Assembly (NCBI GenBank): GCA_019217005.1
Contig: JAHBNG010000112.1
Span: forward strand, 1 to 50,458
DNA length: 50,458 bases
Direction: 5' to 3'
From: Chloroflexi bacterium TSY
GTDB lineage: Bacteria > Chloroflexota > Anaerolineae > Caldilineales > Caldilineaceae
Shown: positions 43,467-50,458 of the stretch, piece by piece
Layout: every line of letters begins with the position of its first letter
Numbering within the stretch: the stretch's first letter is position 1
Translations under genes and position numbers: made by a program
Notes under the pieces: generated by a model
Databases searched by the model: none
Seen by the model: the letters and a program-made list of their open reading frames with translations, nothing else
What the model was told of the DNA's origin: nothing

Positions 43467-44390
43467 TTATCTGTTGAGTAGATATTGCTCCCGATAGGCA
43501 GAAGGTGTTGTCCCTACTTTCTTCTTAAACAATCGTGCGAAATATTGGGGATTGTCAAACCCTAATTTATAGGCTGTTTCTGACACGGTTAGCGTTGGCT
43601 CGAGCAAGAGATTCTTGGCCTCATCCACCAGATGGAGATGGATGTGTTCAATGGCGGTTTTGCCGGTCTCTGTTTTTAAGGAATCGCTCAAATAGCGGGG
43701 AGACATGTCTAGACTTTGGGCAATCTCTTCAACCCGCGGGGTGCCTTGTATCTCAAGTTGACCTGTCTCAAAGTGTGCGGCAATGGCACGTTCAAATTGG
43801 AAAAGAATTGCGCCCGACGTCTCCTGCCGATGCAAAAACTGCCATCGATAAAAGCGGTTGGCATATTTCAGTAACGTGTCGATTTGTGACAGAATAATCT
43901 CTTTGCTATATTCGTCCGGATTATTGTGATATTCTGTTTCGATATTATCCAGCGTAGAGCCAATTAGCTGCTCTTCTTTAGGCGACAGGTGCAAGGCTTC
44001 ATTAACAGCATAGGAAAAGAACCCGTACTGCTTGATGCGGTCTCGAATGTCATGCCCTTTGATAAAATCTTCGTGGATGCAAAGATGTCTACTTTTGGCA
44101 GCCACGGCAACACCATCAAGCACAATCTGCTGTCTTGGCCCAGTAAAAATCATCGTTCCATTTTTGAAATCATATTTTGTGCGACCATAGAGCATCTCAC
44201 CAGCAGTCACATTCTTTAGCGCAATGGTGTAAAAGTCATTTGATATGGTGGTAGGTTCGTCAAAACAGACCTGTTCGCCATCGTTGGCTGAGGCTTCAAT
44301 TGAAAAAACGTTCAGCAGCGGATGTTCTGGGGCAGGCCAGCCTAAAAACCGGCTGGCCTCAGTTATATCGTTAAAGTGGTGTGTATTCAT
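43467..44390 (-). CDS. AraC family transcriptional regulator
   Basis: 307 residues from the ATG at 44390 (MNTHHFNDITEA, GAGAAG site), which aligns with the start of the paralogue at 48159; an ATG six codons earlier is also possible. The N-terminal half is an AraC-ligand-binding-like domain (CFDEPTTISNDFYTIALK). The C-terminal double HTH is VEEIAQSLDMSPRYLSDSLK and VSETAYKLGFDNPQYFARLF. It lies 45 bases downstream of the aldo/keto reductase gene on the same strand, so the two may form an operon. Confidence 0.85.
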   Translation of the reverse strand: MNTHHFNDITEASRFLGWPAPEHPLLNVFSIEASANDGEQVCFDEPTTISNDFYTIALKNVTAGEMLYGRTKYDFKNGTMIFTGPRQQIVLDGVAVAAKSRHLCIHEDFIKGHDIRDRIKQYGFFSYAVNEALHLSPKEEQLIGSTLDNIETEYHNNPDEYSKEIILSQIDTLLKYANRFYRWQFLHRQETSGAILFQFERAIAAHFETGQLEIQGTPRVEEIAQSLDMSPRYLSDSLKTETGKTAIEHIHLHLVDEAKNLLLEPTLTVSETAYKLGFDNPQYFARLFKKKVGTTPSAYREQYLLNR

Positions 44391-44435
44391 TGTTATCTTC
44401 TCTATCATAAAATGTTTCGCTGCGCAAAGCCTGCC

Positions 44436-45530
44436 TCAAAGCCAGACACGATCACTATTATAAGGAAAGCCATCATTGTCGATATAATCGAGCATCCCGC
44501 CTGCGGCTAATTGTCTGATCCCAGTATCTGATCCGTGAAGTAGCTTATACGTCCACGGGAGTTCAGGTTCACTTATTGCGGTTAAGGCATCCATATCTTC
44601 TTGTGGCAGTGTCAACGACAGGAACTTCAGATTTTGCTCGATATGGGAAAGTTTGCGAGCACCAACGATTGGTAGCACCCCGCGCTGTTTGACCCAGGCA
44701 AGCGCCACGGCGGCCGAACTAACTCCTAACTTATCGGCAACCTCATCCACTTTTCTGGCAATTTCGTACTCCTTCTCCATAGGGCCCTTTATCGCTGCCC
44801 AAAACTCATTGTCAAAACGGCTTTTCTCATCCACATTGCCGCGCGTATATTTACCTGTGAGCACGCCACCGGCCAGTGGGGAATAAGCGTTCATGCTGAT
44901 GCCAAGGGACTTCGCACAGGGAATCACCTCGAGCTCTAAATCTCGTGAAACCAAACTGTACTGATATTGCAAGGCGGAGATCGGTTCCCAACCTCGTTGC
45001 GTGGCAATTGTTTGGCCACGAGCCACGACCCATGCAGGCGTGTTACACAGACCAAAATGGAGAATTTTGCCTTGTTGAACGAGATCGTTGACGTTGCGCA
45101 TGACATCTTCGATATCGGTGCTATAATCCCAGAAATGAATCCACAAGAGGTCGATATAATCAACATTCAGCCGCTTCAGGCTGCCCTCAACCGATTGAAC
45201 CATGCTCTTTTTGTGGTTCCCCCCGGCGTTTGGGTGATCATTGATGCTGGGGTCGAAGCCACTATGTAGCGTATTGGTATATTTCGTGGTAACGACATAC
45301 CGGTTGCGGTCGGTGTTAATAAATTCGCCCAAGATCTGTTCGCTAAGGCCACCGTTGTACACCTCATTGGCAGTGTCGAAATAGTTGCCACCGGCTTCAG
45401 CAAACGCTTCTAATATCCGCCGACTCTCCTCGGGACCCGCGCTCGTATCCGATTCTGTACTCATCACCATGGTTCCGAGGCATACCTCAGAAACGCGCAA
45501 ACCACTTTTTCCTAATAGTTTATAACGCAT
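44436..45530 (-). CDS. Aldo/keto reductase
   Basis: 364 residues, AGGAG before ATG. The catalytic tetrad is visible: Asp52 and Tyr58 in YFDTANEVY, Lys83 in TTKYT, and His132 in WIHFWD. The C-terminal NADPH-binding region includes AWVKQRGVLPIVGARKLSHI. This is an NADPH-dependent carbonyl reductase of the YakC/PLP-type group; the substrate is unknown. An IS701 element lies 86 bases upstream of its start, so its native promoter may be damaged or replaced. AraC gene follows. Confidence 0.88.
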   Translation of the reverse strand: MRYKLLGKSGLRVSEVCLGTMVMSTESDTSAGPEESRRILEAFAEAGGNYFDTANEVYNGGLSEQILGEFINTDRNRYVVTTKYTNTLHSGFDPSINDHPNAGGNHKKSMVQSVEGSLKRLNVDYIDLLWIHFWDYSTDIEDVMRNVNDLVQQGKILHFGLCNTPAWVVARGQTIATQRGWEPISALQYQYSLVSRDLELEVIPCAKSLGISMNAYSPLAGGVLTGKYTRGNVDEKSRFDNEFWAAIKGPMEKEYEIARKVDEVADKLGVSSAAVALAWVKQRGVLPIVGARKLSHIEQNLKFLSLTLPQEDMDALTAISEPELPWTYKLLHGSDTGIRQLAAGGMLDYIDNDGFPYNSDRVWL

Positions 45531-45615
45531 TTTGTTCTCCTATTTAATTGATAGCCCATGTGCTAATCCGCTCTTCATCGGATGGCAGGGCTGAAAAAAG
45601 TTATGGAAGTCCTAA

Positions 45616-47226
45616 TACTACTGTGCATCAAGTAAAGACTCGATAATGTTCGATTTTTGCACAAGATAATGCGAGCGTTTAGCGGAAGCAAGACGACGTT
45701 GCTTGTAGCGAAGGCGCTCGATAGTCTCAGCGAGTGTCAAGACAGGTTTAGGCAGAACGGCATGGAGAAGTTCAACAACCTGTGGCAAAGTGAGAGCGGG
45801 GGCATCATATTTGAGGAAAAACTGAGAACGAGCCAAGAAACCAAAGGCCAAAATGACTAAGGTCATATGATGATGCCAACCGAGCCAACTGCGAGTTTCA
45901 TATTCGTTGAGTCCGAGAAACTGCTTGGCTTGTTCAAAAATGGTTTCAATGGGCCAACGCAAAGCAGAAACAGTGGCGAAGTCATCCAAGGAAGTCTCAA
46001 GGGGTGCATTGGAGAGAAAGTATTGCAGAGAGCAATCGGGATTGCGGCGGACGATGAGCCAGAGAGCAGAACCGGGGAGCCCATTGCGGACAGAGACAAT
46101 GCGGCGACAAGCAATGGAAGCAACGATGAAGCCCTTGGAGCCCTCTTTGAGAACATGCTGTTGCCACTCATGCTCCTGGAAGGTGTCAGCGAGTTGAGCA
46201 ACGGTGAGAGGCGTAGGTTCACCAGGCCGGACGCGGAGCTTGGAAGCTTTGCGCCCGCGTCCAGATGATGCGGGCAGATAGGTCTGGGGGGCTGGAGGTC
46301 CAGACACGAGTCTCTTTGGGCACTTCAGCAAAGTAGCTGTAAGCGGTTTGGCCATCAATGCAGTCAAGCAGATGAGTATCTTTGCCAAAGGCTTCATCCA
46401 TAGTGATCCAGCGGATGGGCAACGCACCCAGGGCGTGCGTCTGCTCAATCATGGACCAAGCCAATTCATTTTTTGTTTGGAAGGTCAGGTCAGTGGGAAG
46501 ACCGGTTTTGTACCGCTTCTCTGCATACTCATCACTAAACCATTCTTGGGGGATATACAACCGACAGTTCAGTAAGGTATAGCCATGAGAGCTATTATAT
46601 CCCAGGAAGACTCCGGCTTGACAGTTGGCGATCTTGCCCAGTTCGCCACACCGCTGCCGCTTGACGCCCACTGACTCTTCTCCTTGCTTGGGAATGTCGC
46701 TCCCATCCAGGAGTAAGACGCCATTTGCGTCTCCCAACAACTCACCTGTCTGTCGAGTATGTTCCGCCAGCATCGCTTCACCGCTCCAGCGGCTCTGACC
46801 CACAAAGCTTTGCAGGGGGCGTACACCCGATTCTCCTACTGTCGCCAGCGCGATGTTCTCGGCCGATTTGCGTTTGATTTCGGGGTCTAACAAGCCTCGC
46901 ATGTAGTGGTACGCATGCTCTCTCTGAGCCACATGGCTGAAGTATGGACTATATGGCATGATACTCCTGGAGTTGGTCGGCCAGTGCCGCCAGTTGCTCT
47001 TCTGTCAGTTCCAGCAGCGGCGGGCTTTCCAGTTGGCTGTAGTCATATTGATTGACTGCTTGAGCAAGTTTCATCTTGATTTCCTTTCATCGAAGACTGC
47101 TTCATTTTATTGGCTCTTCAGTCTATCTCATTTTTCCTTTGCATTCTGTTTGCGTTTTGTTAGCAATATGCCCAGAAATATAACGAATTTCCTTTGTGTT
47201 TCACAATATATTGCTGCACAGTAGTA
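45616..47226 (-). mobile_element. IS701-family insertion sequence, copy B
   Basis: 1,611 bp with inverted ends TACTACTGTGCA, flanked by CTAA at 45612-45615 and 47227-47230. Opposite orientation to copy A. It separates an AraC gene from the aldo/keto reductase gene, which may once have been one operon. Confidence 0.9.
45618..47074 (-). pseudogene. IS701-family transposase, frameshifted (copy B)
   Basis: Nearly intact: relative to the 486-codon consensus it lacks TA near 46955 (making a stop after LQEYHAI) and has one extra C near 46290. The net change is -1, so 1,457+1 is 1,458 bases. The catalytic residues are as in copy A, and the complete C-terminal region with RWPIETIFEQAKQFLGLNEY is in frame here. 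Confidence 0.82.
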
Positions 47227-47241
47227 CTAAGACTACCCAAA

Positions 47242-48159
47242 TCAATTCGTCAAATAATTTGCTTGATACGCAGTCGGCGATAGGCCAACCTTCTTCTTAA
47301 ACAGCCGCGCAAAGTATTGCGGTGTTTCAAACCCCAACTGATAAGCGGTTGCCGCCGCCGTCATCTGTGGTTCCAGCAGCAAATTTTTCGCCACATCGAT
47401 CAGATAGAGATGGATGTTTTCAATCGCCGTCTTGCCCGATTCCGCTTTGAGCGCGTCGCTATTTGAGCGACGCGACATGCCCAATTCCTGCGCGATCTCT
47501 TCAACACGCGGCGTTCCGTTCAACGCAAATGCACCAGACTCAAAACGTGCCGCAAGAATTTGGGTGAATTGGTCAATCACGCTCCCCCCCATCTCCTGTC
47601 GATGCAAAAATTGTCGTTGATAAAAGCGTTCGGCATATTGCAACACGGTCTCGATGTGGGAAAGGATGATCTCCTTGCTAAACTGGTCGGGATTGCCATA
47701 ATACTCCTCCTCTACCGCCTCAAACAGCGAATGAATTAAACGCTTTTCTTTGGGCGCAAGATGGAGTGCTTCATTCGTTGTATAATCAAAAAAATGACAG
47801 CGTTTTATCCGTTCTTGTATCGCATGTCCACGCACAAAATCTTCATGGAAAATGATATTGGAGCTTTTTGCAACGATGACCCCGCGTGTGACCGTTCGTT
47901 GTCGTGGCGCAAAAAACAGCATCGTTCCGCTCGTCAAATCGTACTGTGCGCGCCCGTACAAAATTTCACCTGCTACCACCTCTTTTAAGCCAATTGTGTA
48001 AAAGTCGGTTGACATGGCAAGCGGCTCGTCAAAACAGGTGGTTTGCGGTTCATCCTCATTGCGTGTGGCAATATGCACAAACAGTTGCGAATGCTCTGGC
48101 TGTGGAAGCCCGACAAATTGATTGGCTTCACGAATGGTTTTGAAATAATGTTCGATCAT
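47242..48159 (-). CDS. AraC family transcriptional regulator
   Basis: 305 residues, clearly paralogous to the protein at 43467-44390 over its full length (CFDEPLAMSTDFYTIGLKEV, then KEIILSHIETVLQYAERFYQ and the C-terminal HTH VEEIAQELGMSRRSNSDALK and TAAATAYQLGFETPQYFARL). The stop is 16 bases from IS701 copy B. Upstream, 77 bases after its stop, is the alpha/beta hydrolase gene on the same strand. The usual target would be that hydrolase or the reductase beyond the IS. Confidence 0.85.
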   Translation of the reverse strand: MIEHYFKTIREANQFVGLPQPEHSQLFVHIATRNEDEPQTTCFDEPLAMSTDFYTIGLKEVVAGEILYGRAQYDLTSGTMLFFAPRQRTVTRGVIVAKSSNIIFHEDFVRGHAIQERIKRCHFFDYTTNEALHLAPKEKRLIHSLFEAVEEEYYGNPDQFSKEIILSHIETVLQYAERFYQRQFLHRQEMGGSVIDQFTQILAARFESGAFALNGTPRVEEIAQELGMSRRSNSDALKAESGKTAIENIHLYLIDVAKNLLLEPQMTAAATAYQLGFETPQYFARLFKKKVGLSPTAYQANYLTN

Positions 48160-48236
48160 GTTGCACGCTCGTTTTTGTTACGCATCGACCATCGGTATTA
48201 CTTTAAGGGTACTCGCTATCCGTCGCTTATTCAACA

Positions 48237-49196
48237 TCATTGCGGCGTGACGTTGCTGATGGTATGCTTTGGGAAGAATTCAGCCATTTTGTCAGCAGCA
48301 ATGTTGAGGCATTTGTCGCCTTCGGAACCACCATCGTAGAGGTCGACGTGGTTTGCACCTTCGATGACCAGCAACTCTTTTGGCTCTCTGCATTTTTGAT
48401 AGAAGCCGTCGGTCATAGCGAAGGCTGCGGAATTTTCGCCAACAATGCCTAGGAATGGCGTGTAGAAAACATCCGCGTACCGCTCGAAGCCGCTATAGAA
48501 AGTGTCTTCGTCGAAGGTCACGTTAAGCATCGAACTGTAGTTGGTGCCTAGGCCGGAACGTTCTGTTTTGTAATAATCATACCCCTCGATAACGATTTGT
48601 GGCGTACCTTCTGGGAATGGCTCGTCCCGTACGGGCATATCGTCACGCAGCATAACCTCACCCGTCTCGTACTCGTGTTGGCGAGCTTCGTTGGCTGCTC
48701 TGTACCTAGCAACCACTGCCTCACGGTCCATCATATTGTAAGTGCCACCCATCGCTTCGAGTATGGCACTGATGGTGGCGACGGCGGCTAAACGTTTGCC
48801 TGTGAAGGCCACGGTGACTATCGAAATGCTGCCAGCGCAGGAACCAACACCATACAGTCGATCACGGTCAACAAATGGAAGCGTCCGCAAAAAGCTGATT
48901 GCGTCGCGCGTTTCTTCAACCGCTTGGTCAACTTTCAGTTTTTGGCGCGGCCCTTCGCTTTCGCCGAGCCCCATGCGGTCGTAGCCCATGAAGATGTAGC
49001 CGCGCTCTGCCATTTTGGGGCCGTAAACACTATCCATCATCTCTTTTACGGATAAGCCCGGGCCGTTGAATAAGATGGTTGGATATCGTTTTGTGGGGTC
49101 GAAATCTGTTGGGGTAAAGAGAAGCCCGGCCATGTTGATGCCGAAACTTTTGAACGTAATTGCGTTTTTGCCTGCTTGAATTGTTGTGTTTGCCAT
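48237..49196 (-). CDS. Alpha/beta hydrolase (YcjY/dienelactone hydrolase-like)
   Basis: 319 residues from the ATG at 49196 behind GAGGAAA. The hydrolase core shows YPTILFNGPGLSVKE, GYDRMGLGESEGP, the nucleophile elbow YGVGSCAGS (Ser in G-x-S-x-A/G), and a C-terminal His in IEGANHVDLYDG. It is predicted cytosolic. Members cleave esters or lactones; the substrate is unknown. It is followed by the AraC gene on the same strand. Confidence 0.82.
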   Translation of the reverse strand: MANTTIQAGKNAITFKSFGINMAGLLFTPTDFDPTKRYPTILFNGPGLSVKEMMDSVYGPKMAERGYIFMGYDRMGLGESEGPRQKLKVDQAVEETRDAISFLRTLPFVDRDRLYGVGSCAGSISIVTVAFTGKRLAAVATISAILEAMGGTYNMMDREAVVARYRAANEARQHEYETGEVMLRDDMPVRDEPFPEGTPQIVIEGYDYYKTERSGLGTNYSSMLNVTFDEDTFYSGFERYADVFYTPFLGIVGENSAAFAMTDGFYQKCREPKELLVIEGANHVDLYDGGSEGDKCLNIAADKMAEFFPKHTISNVTPQ

Positions 49197-49387
49197 GATT
49201 TCCTCGTTAGTTTCGTGGTGGAGGGTCGATTGGAGCGTCAATGCCTCCAAATGGTTAAGTTGCCTGGAGACTGTCTTTGTTGTCAGCCTCGTTTCCCTTC
49301 ACGCAACAATTGTACACTTTTACAGGCGTGATGTGAGTGCACAAAACGGCGCAACCTGTGCACATTTCGACATCAACTTGCCAATGT

Positions 49388-49688
49388 TCATCTTAGCAAG
49401 GGTATGACAGCTCCCTCTTCCTGCGTAAACGGCAGCGCAGCTTTATCATCGATAAAGTAGAAATCGTATGGGTAGTTGTCAGGCAACGCCCGGGCAACCG
49501 CTTTGGGGGAAAAATCGGCGTCTATTGGATCGCTGACAAAGCGGACGAGGGCGATTGTCGTAACCGGCTAATTTGCGTTCTTTTATCAACTGCATGGCGC
49601 GATTGAGTAGTCTGAAGCTAAGCGGATTCGGCCGAAGCACCAACCGTATCATTCTGCCAGCCATGCGAAGCTCTTTGGCAATTGTCAT
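49388..49688 (-). pseudogene. Frameshifted small hypothetical gene
   Basis: The first frame reads MTIAKELRMAGRMIRLVLRP to about KERKLAGYD. A second frame then gives VRFVSDPIDADFSPKAVARA and on to VIPLLR and a stop at 49388. The total of 301 bases fits 100 codons with one extra base near 49560. The start codon lies 2 bases after the DUF2255 stop, suggesting cotranslation. No family recognised. Confidence 0.4.
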
Positions 49689-49690
49689 CG

Positions 49691-50071
49691 TTAACTCCTG
49701 TTCAACAGCAGTTCAAAGGTGCTGGCTTGGGCACGTGGCTCAATCGCACCGGCAAGCATATAACTTGCGCCTAACTGTTTTAGCTTAGCCTCATAAGCCT
49801 TGTCAATTTGTGGATTTATTTCGTCGAGATCGGGCGGGATTCGACCATTCACGTCAACAATGGTCTTATCCAGTCTGAGTTGACCTGCAGGACCTTTAGC
49901 AAAGGCACTGTACCATGATGGTTCGTTGTACGTATAACGACGACAGAATACACGCTCACCAACTGTTACAAACAAAATATCGATAAAACGATGCGTATAT
50001 CCTGCTCTAATTTCATGGCGAACTGAACTGTTCACAAGATCGGCCAGCTGTTGTTGTGTTGAAGGTATCAT
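49691..50071 (-). CDS. DUF2255 family protein
   Basis: 126 residues from the ATG at 50071 (MIPSTQQQLADLVNSSV), which has GGAG seven bases upstream and gives the usual family length; the frame is open further upstream to 50272 without better signals. The signature is VTVGERVFCRRYTYNEPSWY followed by DEINPQIDKAYEAKL. The fold resembles flavin-binding nitroreductase/PPOX-like split barrels. Function unknown. It lies within a same-strand run: small membrane protein, DUF2255, frameshifted gene. Confidence 0.7.
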   Translation of the reverse strand: MIPSTQQQLADLVNSSVRHEIRAGYTHRFIDILFVTVGERVFCRRYTYNEPSWYSAFAKGPAGQLRLDKTIVDVNGRIPPDLDEINPQIDKAYEAKLKQLGASYMLAGAIEPRAQASTFELLLNRS

Positions 50072-50204
50072 AGTGGGTCTCCGAAAGACCAGTTTTATTC
50101 GGCTGGTAATAAAAACAAAAATCATTCGGGCAATATCGAATGGGATAAAGCCCTGTCTTTGCGTGTCCATAGTTTTCAATTCTCTGGTTTTGCCCAAAAT
50201 GTGG

Positions 50205-50458
50205 TTATTGAGCCGATTCCATCTGCCACAAAATAACCAACACAATCGCCACCAGTGCTTCCAAACCAACACCCATCAAAATTGTCGGATTCGAGCCATC
50301 TACAATCAGGCTGATTGTTCGCACCAGCAAATAAGAAACTGTTGCAATAACGGCAGGATAAAACCAAAATCCTCTTCGCCATGCATGCATACATACATAA
50401 ATAACTAAGGCTAAACCAAAAAAATAATTATACGCGAACGAGAGAATGGAGAGGGGGA
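50205..50458 (-). CDS. Small multi-helix membrane protein (5' end outside window)
   Basis: The frame is open to the right window edge, giving at least 84 residues, with the true start probably outside. Three hydrophobic segments are visible: SFAYNYFFGLALVIYVC, FWFYPAVIATVSYLLVRTIS and VGLEALVAIVLVILW. A conserved-looking short acidic loop (VDGSNPTI) links the last two. No family recognised. An internal ATG at 50390 would give a 61-residue protein. Confidence 0.5.
   Translation of the reverse strand, partial: PLSILSFAYNYFFGLALVIYVCMHAWRRGFWFYPAVIATVSYLLVRTISLIVDGSNPTILMGVGLEALVAIVLVILWQMESAQ

Overview
The window looks like chromosomal DNA of an environmental bacterium, most likely a Chloroflexota (Anaerolineae/Caldilinea-like) organism. 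This is inferred from the gene mix: two Uma2-type nucleases, a DUF4058 protein, relics of WD40 and AAA/BTAD regulators, LtrA proteins, LacI-regulated sugar uptake, and lipoproteins with short lipoboxes. No rRNA, tRNA, CRISPR array or replication origin was recognised. Both window ends cut genes: a beta-propeller glycosidase-like gene on the left and a small membrane protein on the right.

Layout. 1-9.1 kb is a set of metabolic genes: glycosidase-like protein, trans-aconitate methyltransferase-like enzyme, B12/radical-SAM enzyme, membrane-anchored esterase, two lipoproteins (DUF5519 and metallo-beta-lactamase fold) and an AraC regulator. 9.1-15.5 kb is decayed: a TetR gene behind a broken ltrA, an araC stump, an IS4-family element, and an IS3-family element that sits inside an IS1182-family remnant and itself carries a 90-bp miniature element. 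15.6-28.1 kb is the best-preserved part: Uma2 genes, a 2-hydroxyacid dehydrogenase with a displaced start, an M24 peptidase, and a LacI-controlled operon (two ABC permeases, an SDR, a solute-binding lipoprotein) facing a second SDR. This is probably a system for taking up and oxidising a sugar or sugar acid; no ATPase gene is present. 28.1-39.4 kb is a graveyard of gene fragments (WD40, AAA/BTAD, serine hydrolase, SRPBCC) mixed with IS4 copy B, an IS630-family element split by an IS701-family element, a methyltransferase, a cupin-SRPBCC double gene, an APH-like kinase and a DUF4058 gene split by a miniature element. 39.4-50.5 kb carries an MFS exporter, a TetR/LtrA pair, two paralogous AraC regulators, an aldo/keto reductase, IS701 copy B, an alpha/beta hydrolase and a DUF2255 gene.

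The strongest unexplained signal is a population of short, non-coding, inverted-repeat-bounded elements: 79 bp twice, 90 bp, 141 bp, 155 bp twice, 217 bp, and two looser ones of about 117 and 222 bp. Most have target duplications that can be read directly. Two of them break genes that can be rejoined exactly in silico. A second pattern is that the two IS4 copies and two IS701 copies differ mainly by small indels, many in homopolymer runs, and the lengths show that each family has one intact ancestral ORF. Residual sequencing error is therefore a serious alternative to biological decay for many frameshifts here.
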